Assembly: GCA_002786065.1 (NCBI GenBank)
Contig: NHNY01000009.1
Location: 186,001-250,000, forward strand
Direction of reading: 5' to 3'
DNA length: 64,000 bases
From: Microcyclospora pomicola
Lineage: Eukaryota; Ascomycota; Dothideomycetes; Capnodiales
In this document: piece by piece, positions 44,838 through 55,750 of the stretch
How the letters are laid out: every line of letters starts with the position of its first letter
How positions within the stretch are numbered: the first letter of the stretch is position 1
Translations under genes and position numbers: made by a program
The notes under the pieces: model-generated
What the model saw: the letters and a program-made list of their open reading frames with translations, nothing else
What the model was told of the DNA's origin: nothing
Databases searched by the model: none

Positions 44838-45436
44838 GGCGCACGAGTGGTGCTGAATTATCAACACTTTGTCAAGCTGATTACAGCCTTGCCACCTCTG
44901 TTATATCTTTCAAGGTGCTTCTTCAGCAGGATTCTAGGAGAGATTCTCGAAACGCGAATCTCGCTGGAGTGGCCGTATCTTCGCGTCGACCGACGACGTT
45001 GAGTTTTTCTCGAGCATCTCTCATAGTACCTCCATGTCAAGGTGAGGCTGAGCAGCTGCCGTACCTGACAGGGTGAGGTCCATTATTGCCCAATCAAGTC
45101 CCGCATCTAATCTGATCTTCTCCACCACTATTCCGATCTAATCTTGACGACGCTCGTTATCAGCACATTTAAGTAGTTAGTGCATGAGAGATGAGCAGGC
45201 CCACCAGGCACAAGATCGTGTTCGGTCAGACATATACAGAGCTAAGTCACGCAATCACATTCTTCTGCAGCATCTATACCCTGCCATCTCTTTGTTTGCC
45301 CTTGTTGTGCATGCCCGGACCGCGGCCCTAGATCCTGACACCTAGGAACCAGAACTCATCTCAGACTCGATTCGATATTCGCCAGATCAATAGCCTATTC
45401 TACGTCCACTCCGACCCAATCCCTAGACCACGAGCC
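44838..45436. other. Divergent promoter region (HET-NLR / amidotransferase)
   Basis: A 599-bp region. No additional gene was recognised. Confidence 0.5.
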
Positions 45437-46301
45437 ATGGGCTCCACAGCTCCCGCCCCACGGCGCCTCCGCATCGCCGTCCTCGAAGCCGACACGCTAG
45501 ACAAGTATGGGGGCTACGGCCACCTATACAAAGAGCTGCTGAACAAAGGGCTGGCGCAGGCGCAAGCCGAGGGACAAGAAGCGGAGGGCGTGGAGCTCGA
45601 GGTGACCAAGTACGATGTCGTATGTACGGAGGTGTACCCAAATCTGGACGAGGTAGATGCGGTGATGGTCAGCGGGAGCAGTAAGTCGCCTATATGCTTC
45701 GTGCCATTGGCCTGCCTAGCATACTGAAGCCTCACAACGGGCTGACTCATTATACTTAGAGTGGAACGCCCACGACAACGACCCATGGATTCTCCGCCTC
45801 GTCGCCTTCACGCAGCAGATCCTCGCGCAGACCCGCGTGCGTCTGATCGGCGTGTGTTTCGGGCACCAGATCGTCGGGCGCGCGATGAAAGCGAAAGTCG
45901 CCCGCAGCGACAAGGGGTGGGAGATCAGCGTGGTGCCGGTCTCGCTGACGGCGCGGGGGAAGCAGCTGTTCCGTCGCGACGAGCTGCGCATCCACCAGAT
46001 GCATCGCGATCGCGTGTACGAGTACCCGGAGGGCGTGGAGGCGCTCGGGCAGACGGAGCGCTGTCCGGTGCAGGGCATGTACGAGCCCGCGCGGCTGATC
46101 AGCGTGCAGGGTCATCCGGAGTTTACGGAGGAGATCATGCAGGAGTTGATAGAGAAGAGGCATGAGATGGGGATTTTCGACGATGCGTTGTTTCAGGATG
46201 GGATGCGGAGAGTGGCGGATGAGCATGACGGGGTTACGGTTGGGGCGGCGTTTATTCGATTCCTGCTGGAGGAGCGGCAGGATGATGGGAAGATACAATG
46301 A
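45437..46301 (+). CDS. Class I glutamine amidotransferase-like protein
   Basis: Exons 45437-45680 and 45760-46301, 79-bp GT-AG intron, 261 residues. The fold is that of type 1 glutamine amidotransferases (gamma-glutamyl hydrolase/GMP-synthase-like). The nucleophile Cys is near 114 in the elbow GVCFGHQIVGRA. The His partner is in VQGHPEFTEE, and the Glu two residues later belongs to the triad. The N-terminal half, beginning RRLRIAVLEADTLDKYGGYG and including VMVSGSSKWNAHDNDPWI, is like fungal stand-alone GATase proteins of unknown acceptor. There is no synthetase domain, so it may be a peptidase-type family member. Its 3' end converges with RhoGDI. Confidence 0.9.
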
Positions 46302-46612
46302 TTGAAATGTGGCGTGCACGAAGAAATGAGGTTGGGAAGCATAGAAGATAGACATATGGTTAAAAACGGTCAAGTTTCATTTTGATTTTCTCGCTGATGC
46401 GTGAACGCTGGAGTTTCATATCCTGTGAAGTATTCCTTCACTGGCATGCATGCAATCGTGAAAATAGGGGGCGGACGCCATGATGCAATGCTGCAAAAGG
46501 CACTCCACCGTGCCACCAATTCAGTGCGGTTCGTGTTTCGTATTGTCGTCTCAAGTCATGCAAAAGTAAGTGCATATGCTTGCTGTAGAAACGACGGATG
46601 CGGAAAACATTT
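46302..46612. other. Convergent intergenic region (amidotransferase / RhoGDI)
   Basis: A 311-bp 3' region; nothing else was seen. Confidence 0.6.
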
Positions 46613-47574
46613 TCACCAATCCTTCTTGATGTCGAAGGACCACTTGAACTGCAGGTGGGTGTGGTTGTCGTCGTCGACGAACTTGGACACGGCTTCGTAG
46701 TGGCCACGACCGAGCATGCCGGACGGGGCGGTCTCAGGCTCGACTGTGAACGTGTTAGTACATGTACTAGCATCAAAGGTCGTTCAAGCAGCGCGGAAAA
46801 GGAGATGCAAAAGGAAAGGCAAGCAGGCAGCGGCAAATGGCGGTGGCGTACATTTCTTCTCGTAGTCGGGCTTGTCGGAAGTGTTTGGTGGGTAAGAGCC
46901 CTGTTGGTGCCACGAGTCAGTAAGTTTCACTCATTGCTCAAAAGACTTGTTTGAGATGAAGTCAGAACGGCAAGCTAGAAACTCACGATCATCTCCTGCA
47001 TCTTATTCTTGACGCCCAGACGGCTGACAACCTGCACGTATTTCATGCCGCTGAGGATCTGATGCTGGACGCGGAAATGAGCCTTCATGCGGAAGACGGC
47101 GCCTTCCTTGATGGTGAAGGGCTTCTTGTTGAGCTCCTCGACTGAGCCAGGCTTGGACAGATCGATGATGATGTCTTCACGACCCGCCACCTCAAGTCCG
47201 AGCGACAGGATGATGACTCTGCGGGGGTCGTTGGGGTCAGACAAGGAGTTGCCAGACCCGATGCCGAGAGACTCCTTCCACTTGCGGAGGGACTCGTCGT
47301 TCTGGTCTGTGAAGCAGTGGTGTTAGTGATGTGTAGCATTGAGTGTAGGAGTGGGGCAAAGTGAAGGAAGTCGTTCGACATGGGCGGTCAAAATCTGCCA
47401 AGCATATCTGATCTTCTGGTCTCTTGATTCAGAAGAAGCAGTTGCTGGTATGGCTGAGGGAGAAGTAATGAGAAACTGACCAAGTTGCTGGTACTCGTCA
47501 ATGGTCTTCTTCTCACCGACCTTGAAGCCCTCCGTGTGCTCAGGCTCCAGATCGTCGGCGTGATCGTTGGACAT
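46613..47574 (-). CDS. RDI1: Rho GDP-dissociation inhibitor
   Basis: Exons 47574-47481, 47306-46987, 46900-46852 and 46743-46613; introns of 174, 86 and 108 bp, all GT-AG; 197 residues. RhoGDI extracts prenylated Rho/Cdc42 GTPases from membranes and keeps them inactive. The N-terminal regulatory arm has EGFKVGEKKTIDEYQQLDQN joined to DESLRKWKESLGIG across intron 1. The immunoglobulin-like domain contains RVIILSLGLEVAGRED, FRMKAHFRVQHQILSGMKY, GSYPPNTSDKPDYEKKFEPE and GMLGRGHYEA, and ends WSFDIKKDW. Phase and length agree with the family (~200). The 49-nt third exon is missed by simple frame scanning. Divergent from BQT4. Confidence 0.95.
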
Positions 47575-48496
47575 TGTGATGGTGGTTGGATATGATAACC
47601 TCCCGGTATGATAGTCGTGCGTGCAGGAGGAATAGAAGATGTAGAGCACCGAGATTGGTGGTCTGTTAGGAAGTGAAGTGAAGGAAATGGATGAGGTTGT
47701 TGTGAGGTGCAGTGATGTGGCACTGGCCTGTTTCATGTGTTGCTTCAGTAATGTGGGGTCTGCGTGCACAGACGCTCGTGTTGCGTGAACTTCTTTTTTC
47801 GCATTTAGCACATGCTAGATCAAAGCTAATAACCCTACCTTTTGACCTCAGGCCACAACTCAAGTTTATGTTCATCTTCCACTCAGCCTGGTGACAGCAT
47901 TTGCTCCTCCAGGCGTATTTCTGGTACACTAATACCCTCCTACCGCCCGTTTCGCGTTTTGGTCGCATACCTGGGTACAGTAAGATATATCGACGAAAGC
48001 GATATGAGTTGTAGACACGTCAGGGCGTACGGTAGATACAGTAGATCCGTGCAAGCAGGCTCAGACTTTCCAATGGTAATGGAGACTCTGTCTAGGAAGC
48101 GTGTATGACACGAGATGAGGAAGCTATTCGGCATTGACAGGATCAATTCCTTGCAAGAGATTTGTGTACGGTATCACAATTACGGCGCAGAACATCATAC
48201 ATGTCCTCTCACATGATGGTGCGCGCCTCTTCCTAATCAAGTGTACTCCGTTTGTTCATCGACAGTATAGAATCGTGCTCATCGAGACCACATGTGCTGT
48301 CGCAAATATATGCAAGACAGTGAAGCTGCAGTGCCAGCTGGCGATAGTGTGGCGTCACGTGACACTTCTCCGCGTCCCAGCCCCCGTCCGATCCCAACCT
48401 CCGTCCCGTCATCAAGACGATGCGCTGCATCTCGCCTCACAGCTCATCTGGACGCGATCTCATCGACGTATCCTTCTATCCCTCTCATATACCATC
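47575..48496. other. Divergent promoter region RhoGDI / BQT4
   Basis: A 922-bp region with a GTCACGTGAC palindrome (48354-48363) near the BQT4 side. No gene was recognised. Confidence 0.5.
48354..48363. promoter_or_regulatory. GTCACGTGAC palindrome (Cbf1-type site) upstream of BQT4
   Basis: A 10-bp perfect palindrome centred on CACGTG, about 135 bp before the BQT4 ATG. It matches the preferred RTCACGTGAY form of Cbf1-like bHLH factors. Binding is inferred. Confidence 0.4.
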
Positions 48497-50046
48497 ATGG
48501 AGGCCTCACGCCAATTACCAGAATATCGCAATCCTCTCTTAGAGGTGGAGAGAGCGCCCCAATGTACGTGTCGAGTTCGCGACGGAAAGCTTCGAGCAGC
48601 CATTGCGACATGGGGACAAATCCAGACTAACGCTCGCCATTACCACAGATGAGATCCTTGTCGAGCGACGATGCCTAGGACAGACCGAGTTGAAAGTGAA
48701 GCCTGGGCAGATCGGGACCTCGAATGCGACCAAGAAGGAGAATCTGGGTGTACTCGATTACGCGCACTTGCGCGCGCCTCTCCCCAAGGACCTCACGGGA
48801 AGCGGCATCTTCACCAAGGGCTCCAATCGCAAGTACCCAGAGGCTTACTTCTTGATGGTGGGTTACACATATGCGCGCGCGCGCGAGCACATTCTGCGTA
48901 GGCATTGCGACTGACACGATACTGCAGCGACGCTCCAGCGATGGCTTCATTTCTGCGACTGGCATGTTCAAGGCCGCATTCCCCTACGCACAGGTTGAAG
49001 AGGAGAACGCAGAGAAGGAATACATTAAGTCACTGCCGGCTGCATCTAGTGAAGAGGTGGCGGGTAATGTCTGGATACAACCCGATGAAGGTAAGTCGCA
49101 TTCACATGCGTGGCTAGCGCGTATGTCGCACGTCCCGAAAACATGCTTATTTCTACAGCTTTGAGCCTTGCCGACGAGTACGGCATTCGCTTTTGGATCG
49201 AAGCACTCCTTGACCCAGAACCCATCACTCACGGTACGAACGATATTGCCAAGTCAATTCAATCACCTCCCCCATTTCGCGCAAGAGTGATGGAGACGGT
49301 AAATGGTGACGACAAGACGCCCGAAAAGAAGCTTGATGGACGACGATCCACGCGTCGTGGCGGCAGTGTCAGTGTCCGCAGCGAGTCACCTACCAAAGAG
49401 TCGAAGTCGAAGACTCCAGCGCGCAAGATCGCGACTCCACGAACAAAGCGTGGACGGGGCCGCCCAGCTCTAGGATCGGTCGACGAGGGCAGAGCCTCGA
49501 TTGAACCAGAATCTGTCAATGGTGACGCAGCATACAAGCCCGAAGAGACTAGCAGCCGGCCGACCAGCCGTCGGGACACTGTCAAGATCGAGGTGGAGAC
49601 CACCACTACTGAGCTTGCCGGCACCAGTGAGGAGGTGGAGCGCACAAAGGTGAACATCGAAATGCCTACAGGACACCCGGATCTTGAGCTTCCGAACGAT
49701 GCAGAGGCCATGCTCGAGAAGGCGCGCGAAATGGTGCGCGAAGCGAACAGCATTAACGGCCCGGCACAGACCACCAAACCATCGAAGCGGAAGGCAGAAG
49801 AGATGGTCGAAGCAGACGATGAGGTCGGCCTAGAAGGACCTGCTTCACGAGCAAACAAAAGTCGGAAGATGGAAGTTGAGCTCCGCAAAGAAAGAATTCG
49901 GAGGAGAGCCATGGCTGGTATTGCCGCAACGCTTTTCATTGGGTATGTTTAAGATGTGCGATGAAGTTCTTTGGAAATTGTGTGGACTAACACTTGTCAA
50001 CAGCGCTTTCGTGCCAACTCTCGCCACCGCCTTCTCCTGGGTATAA
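48497..50046 (+). CDS. bqt4: Bouquet formation protein 4-like (Bqt4): APSES/KilA-N domain with C-terminal membrane anchor
   Basis: Exons 48497-48563, 48649-48857, 48928-49090, 49159-49942 and 50004-50046; introns of 85, 70, 68 and 61 bp; 421 residues. In fission yeast Bqt4 tethers telomeres to the inner nuclear membrane through Rap1 and supports the meiotic bouquet. Residues about 22-170 form a KilA-N/APSES-type fold ([50 protein letters not shown]). A long acidic/basic, Ser/Thr-rich, AT-hook-like region ([11 protein letters not shown]) follows. The protein ends in one hydrophobic helix ([20 protein letters not shown]), built only by splicing the 43-nt last exon. The tail anchor separates it from APSES transcription factors such as StuA. 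Confidence 0.9.
48864..48885. repeat. 22-bp alternating purine-pyrimidine tract inside BQT4 intron 2
   Basis: TACACATATGCGCGCGCGCG plus CG alternates purine and pyrimidine without a break and includes 13 bases of pure GC alternation. Such tracts can adopt Z-DNA. It sits within a 70-bp intron, 6 bp after the donor. Confidence 0.6.
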
Positions 50047-51729
50047 AACCAGCAGCAGATGCGTTGAAAGAAGGCCAGTGCCCCATGCCTTTCGACTCCC
50101 GCCCTCCCCAATTATCTCCCTCTCCTATGTAGCCGCCACTGCTTTACCGTCGATCCACCGGGGTCCACCTTGCCAAAAGCGAGGGGTCCCATCCGCGCCT
50201 GGTTTTTGGGTTTTCATGTGCACAAAAGATACCACCTTTCTACTCTATTTATCCTGTTTTTAGTTATAAGTCCCTTTTCCCCTTTCCATCCACCCATCCC
50301 CAGCAGTGTGCGTTTGTGTTTTGAATATCGTGTATGGGTGCTATGGATGGCGGACATTGCTCCGCGCAGGAACGCTATGGCTTGCCAGAGGAGAACGGAG
50401 GCGGACTGCTGTACGGCGGCAAGCAGGGCGTTTGGCAGGCCGGTTGAGGTTCGGAGGGAGTGGAGAGGATATCCACTCCTTCGAGGGCGTAGCGTGTAAG
50501 AATGGATATATAGCCGAGATGCGAATGATTGAAAGCATCGAAATGAAGCTGGATGTGTCTTGTCCATCTTTTGCTCCCGTCACCCTTGTATCAGATATAT
50601 AAGGTACCTGTAGCTAGGTGCTAGGCATGGCACGAGACTGAGAAGGTCAGGAGAACTTCACTAGGAGAATTCGCGAATGCTACTGCGCTTCTATGCCAGA
50701 CAAGGTTGTGAAGGTAGGAACCTCTCTAGTAAGATGCAAAGCTGTCGAGGAAAATGCTTGTCTGGACACTGGTCTTCACGTCAATGCTGACTCGGAGAAT
50801 GAACGACTGCATGCAAGTAGATTCATGGCTCCTGAGCACTGATCGAGGTATGAAGTCCATAGCACAAGCCATAGAGCGTGAAGGACGGCAACATGTAGAA
50901 GCCTGGCCTGCATGACCAACAAGACCTCTACCGGAACATATCTGCTCAGCAGGATAGTCCTCTACCACCCAATTCCACTCTAGGGCTCCTGAATGCATCA
51001 CCTCACTGCAGATCTCGTGTTCTCGCCACCACGGTTCCAGAAGTAGGAGATCTACGCTTATCATGCTGTTATTGCTATCTCTGCTGAGCAGTTCTCGTAA
51101 CAGCACGCTTTACTTGCAGATATCGACCGGAAAATATGCTGAGATTCAAAGCTCATTGTACACGAACTATAAACAACCCATGTAGGGACTTTGTTGTAAG
51201 GTCAGGTCCCAGTCTGGTATCGAGATATCACGTCACGTATCGCAGAGTGATGTTTCGGCCCCAGGCAGGATGTCATGGAAGCAGATGCTGTACGATCAGT
51301 CGATTGCTTGAACAGCTGGTTGATTCCAGTTATGACCGCTGAAAGGTCGTTCGTCATGTACCTTACTTTACTAGTCCTGTATCACTCCAGATTAACACAA
51401 AACATTGGCTGGGTGGCATGAAGCTGAAGTGAAGGACATGAAAGCATATGCGCCGAACAGAAAAACCCATGCAATTCATCCACACCTGTATGTCTTGGAT
51501 CCAGGATCTGTACGTTCAACGAGGCAATAGAGTTGATTGGAACGCGATGTTGAGAAACAACACAAATATATCCTCATATTCCTATCTGCATATTGTTCTC
51601 AAAGCCGCGTCCACACCATCTCGAGGTATCTTCGTCTATACATCACACATCCATCTCCAAGCGAGAGTTTCTCCTCTGTCCATCTTTGCCTTCGCAGTAG
51701 TCATTGCGTGCTTATCCTCCAACTTAAAT
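50047..51729. other. 1.7-kb convergent intergenic region (BQT4 / thioredoxin)
   Basis: Unusually long for a convergent pair. I found no convincing gene; the open frames are short and without motifs. An unrecognised non-coding RNA cannot be excluded. Confidence 0.45.
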
Positions 51730-52271
51730 TTACAAGTTGGCCTTGATGGCATTTTCGAGCGCGGTGGGGTTGGCGCCGACGACCTCGCCGACCTTCTCGC
51801 CGTCCTTGAAGAGCAGGAAGGTGGGCATGGCGCGCACAGCGAGCTCTTGAGCGACATCGGGGAGCTCGTCGACGTCGATCTTGTAGAAACGGGCGTTCTC
51901 GTAGGTGTCGGAGAATCTGCGCAGAGGCGGGTTTGTTAGCGATGCTGCAGCGCATTACCGAGGGTGGACGGATAAGGGAGAGAGGGATTGAGCACTCACT
52001 TGACAACTTGAGGAGCAATCACTTTGCAGGGACCGCACCATGTCGCGAAGCAGTCCAGCACCATCAAGCTACCGGCCTCGCCCTTGGCGGCATCGAACTC
52101 GGCCTTGGTCTGGAGGTTGTGTACGCCCTTGCCCATGTTTGCGGTGGTGGCGGAGAAGTATCGGGTGGTGTGGTTGGTGAAGGGAGATTGGAACCGGGTA
52201 GTGAGTGGCAGTTGGCGGGTTATATTGTTGCGGGTGAGTAGAGTTCTGCGGAGGACTGTGGTGGCGGACAT
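51730..52271 (-). CDS. Thioredoxin with mitochondrial-type N-terminal extension
   Basis: Exons 52271-52000 and 51916-51730, 83-bp GT-AG intron, 152 residues. Thioredoxin reduces protein disulfides using electrons from thioredoxin reductase. The active site WCGPC is intact (Cys79 and Cys82), and the cis-Pro block [14 protein letters not shown] is in exon 2. Residues 1-45 are Arg/Thr/Ser-rich with no acidic residue, as in a mitochondrial presequence ([16 protein letters not shown]...). A second in-frame Met at 46 ([14 protein letters not shown]) is exactly where cytosolic fungal thioredoxins start. The gene may thus make both mitochondrial and cytosolic forms by leaky scanning or alternative transcription starts. 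The core is of normal length (~107). Confidence 0.94.
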
Positions 52272-53870
52272 CAGACGTGCGTGTAAGACGTGCTTGATTT
52301 ATAAGGAGGGGCAGGCTGTGCAGGGTGAGTGGTGATGACGAAGGGGGGGTTGATTTTGGCGTGGAGGAATAATCGCAGCTTGCAGGTGATGGAAGGTGCT
52401 AGCGACGGTAGATAAAGTCGGCGGGATTTGATTAGGGTAGAATACAGATTTCAAAGAGATGCGACTATCGCACGGCTTATATTCGATACATCTGCAGAAA
52501 CTCATGGACGTACTCATCAGCATATCACTAAGCATGCTTACCATATACTGCGAAGGATTGTGATATATGTTTGATATGGCAGAGTGGTGAAGTGCTCTCA
52601 AACGGAGACTGATGACGTGATCCAATGCTTCATGCCGATGCAAAGAACATCTGAAGCATAAACTTCAACGTCAATTCAAGTTCAATGGAGACGGATCCTC
52701 GTCCAAATAAATGATCACGAGTGTCTCGTGCACAGCAAGTAGCCCGAAGTGAAGGTCCCACTAGCTACACTTCTCGAGGATGACTGCCCATACTTCGGTG
52801 CCTGGATTACCGTACGCCCTGGGCGTGCCGGTGGTCGACCGAACATGAGGAGCTCATTTGCTTAGCACAGTGCTGTAAAAGTCGTATTTACTGGGAGAAA
52901 GGAGCTTGGTCGTGGACCACATTCTATCAGTCCTTCGCGAGCAGCAATTCTCCTTGGTCCAAGGTCTTTTCCCTGGCACTCTCTGGTACGATCAACGTAC
53001 CCATCAATGATACCATGGCCGAACGATCAGGCTAGCTGGCAAAGTACCGCGTGTCCGCATAACAGCGTGCACATTTCGCCACCTTCGTCCCAAATACCCT
53101 CGTCCACGATGAAGGCATTGGTCAAAACTTCAGATCGGCGAACCAGGTTCTTGGAGAATCACTCATGCGTGGCTTGGAACTTCGATGCGGGCGGAACTAT
53201 GACTATAGCACACCCACCAGCTCACAGCAATCGTTATTTCTAGGCGTGAGCTGTAGCTCATTCTTGGATCCCCCCGATTGACAGCATCACCAGAGTGGGC
53301 AGCTCGAAAGGCGCAACTGGATCCCAAGCCGCCAAATTCGCTCCACTACCTAAAGGTCAAAATATTCAACTCTCTACTAATAGTGTAAGTGACCGTTCAG
53401 ACGGAGCTCTCTGGTCTTGTTTTACAAGGTCACGAACCAAGACCAGAAGATTCCCGGAGTGGGCCATGTGTATGCTTTGAAGCCTTGCGGGGCAGTGTCT
53501 TATGATTGCCAATGCTGTTGACATTGCACGAGTCAACGAGGTCCGGCCAGTCATGGCATATGTTACACATCTCATATATCCCTTCTATATCAAGCACGGC
53601 ATAGATCGCTATGATGGTATATATATGCAAGTCACAAGAGGCCGCGGGAATGCCTACTGGAACGAGGCTGTGTCAACATGGATTGCGCCACAGCCTCCCT
53701 ACATACAAATAAATGCGTCCTCGATCACCTTCGATCTCATTCCAGCCATGATCTACAGACCGATCAATACATTGAGTGTATGATGTCTAAGCCTCGAGCA
53801 TGTCCTTGATATTCCAGCTTTGCTACCGCTTGGTTCTTCCTCCCATTTCTACAGTTGACACTCAACGAAG
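52272..53870. other. 1.6-kb divergent intergenic region
   Basis: Between thioredoxin (-) and the orphan membrane protein (+). Open frames at 53000-53780 have no domain or start context. Nothing else was recognised. Confidence 0.5.
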
Positions 53871-55194
53871 ATGACCAGGCACGTTGATACCATTGATTTG
53901 GAGAGGCAAGATGCTCTCACAGCACTTGAAAGTGTTTCTGATCTATCACAAGTTCGAGGAGCTGAAGAAACTACCGCAACCACAGCTACCTTGACTGGTC
54001 CTCAAGAGCCAAGTCCTGCAATCGTGCCAAGTACAGACCAGAGTTCGAGGGATATTTCAAAGCAAAGGGACCTCAAGAAACGATATGCTGGTGAAAGTGG
54101 GCAACTTATGCTTCTAGCGTTCGACACTACGGCGAAGGGCATGCGGGCGATCGAAGTTCCAGTCTACCGACCCTCGAGAGACTGGGCCAGAGCTCAAGCT
54201 TTCGCAACCTCTGCAATCGTCTATGGCCAGCACGAAGATGCCGGGAAGAACCTCACAAATCGCGAGGTCGATGTTCTGACTCAGATTCAGAGAGATGCTT
54301 CTTACGAGGGCCATCATGACATATGGATCAGAGCTCGACGAATGTGGCGTAAGGAGATTCCAGTATGGCAGCGCTACATTCCATTTTGGCGACCAATGTT
54401 CCTTGGTGAGAGAGTGGTAAGACTTCATAATGCATCACCTAGCATTCGCCTGAGCTGACCTTACCTCAGCTTGAGTTGTACGGCCAACAACATGGCTTGT
54501 ATGATGTCGAGCTGGAGGTTCAATCTAGCAATTTGCAACTGTTAGCAGATGCACAGCGATATAGTTCCAAGCTTCTGGAGAATGTGGGCGATCAGAGGTG
54601 CTCCGGAACGTTTGATACTTTCGGTCATTGGCAACATTACGTACGGACCGAGTACTGCCGATATGATTTGGACAGGCTACAGAAAGATCGCCGTTGCCAT
54701 ACAGAGTTGTACATGAGGGCGAGGCGAATCTGCGATGAATATGACCACCTACACCACTTTCTCGATTGCTTCAATGACCCTTCGAAGGCAAGATCTAGAT
54801 TTCCTCTGTGCGGCATACTCCGGGAGGGCTGCATCGTAGACTATAGGTAAGTATGAACCAACACATACGTCATGCCATACAGCTAACCATGTTTAGAGAT
54901 GTACACAGTGTACATATACCACTGCCAGCAGACGAAACCCGTGTGCGTTGTCCTCCCGTGAAGGTCAGGGGCTTGTACCTGCGTGTGGGATTCTGTCTCA
55001 ACAGATATGAAGTGGACGTGATCATCAGCACCTTCATGACAATGATCGTAGTCGTGATCTGGAGAGTAGCCACAGGCGATTGGAGCGCAGCCGCCGGTTT
55101 TGGCAGCATAGTCGTGGCTTTGATCACTTTGTCGGCCATGCGAAGTCAGCATACAGACGGCAAATTGCCTTCCTTGAAGAAGAAGCAGGCATGA
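53871..55194 (+). CDS. Orphan protein with two C-terminal membrane helices (possibly DUF6594-like)
   Basis: Exons 53871-54416, 54470-54846 and 54897-55194; introns of 53 and 50 bp, phase-consistent GT-AG; 406 residues. The N-terminal ~70 residues are Thr/Ser/Pro-rich. The middle is charged and helical, with segments LYGQQHGLYDVELEVQ and MRARRICDEYDHLHHF. The end has two hydrophobic stretches at about 345-363 (VDVIISTFMTMIVVVIW) and 371-388 (AAAGFGSIVVALITLS), then a basic tail (KLPSLKKKQA). The spacing of a Leu/Glu helix, a second helix and late paired membrane segments is reminiscent of fungal DUF6594 proteins. That is a tentative impression, not a firm match. No enzymatic motif was found; function unknown. 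Confidence 0.7.
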
Positions 55195-55750
55195 AGCTGA
55201 GCAAAGAACGCCAACACTAGACGAAGACTGATGAGGTGGAAGTTTGAGGTGCATCGAGAAGCAGTCTACCTGTCTGAACTGCACTTCATTGCGGCGGGTG
55301 CACTTATCTCTTTCCCCTCGTGTACTCTTGTTGGTCAATCGGCGAGAACATTGCCGAGATCTCACCTGTTCGACGACTTAATGTACCCAGCTTCCGATAT
55401 ATGAGAACAACATGATCTATGTCACTTCTGGAACACCGGTCTTCAAGCTGAGTTAGCAAGATCGGACAAAACTGGATGCCTGGCATCGCTTAAATCACAC
55501 AATTCCAAACGATCGGTCATTGGCAACAAACAGTATCATCACTTCTGTTCAGATAAGCCTCACGTCTTCGCCCACAAGTACATCTATTGGCATGAGTCAA
55601 GCCGAAGAAGCGACGGCTCGAACGATAATCCTCGCCCTGTTGCACGGATACGGCTCGCTTGCGCGCGAGGGTCAGATGAATTCCAACACCAGGCGATTGG
55701 TCACGAGGGAGTATTGTATGCCAATCACATCTGCTTCGTTCTACGAATAA
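55195..55750. other. Convergent intergenic region (orphan gene / VPS11)
   Basis: A 556-bp region with two 3' ends. A short frame at 55520-55750 has no recognisable content. Confidence 0.55.

Noticed and set aside
53502-53783. 93-codon frame upstream of the orphan membrane protein
   Set aside because: No motif, no splice partners, unremarkable codon use.
55520-55750. 76-codon frame next to VPS11
   Set aside because: No recognisable content; lies in a convergent 3' region.
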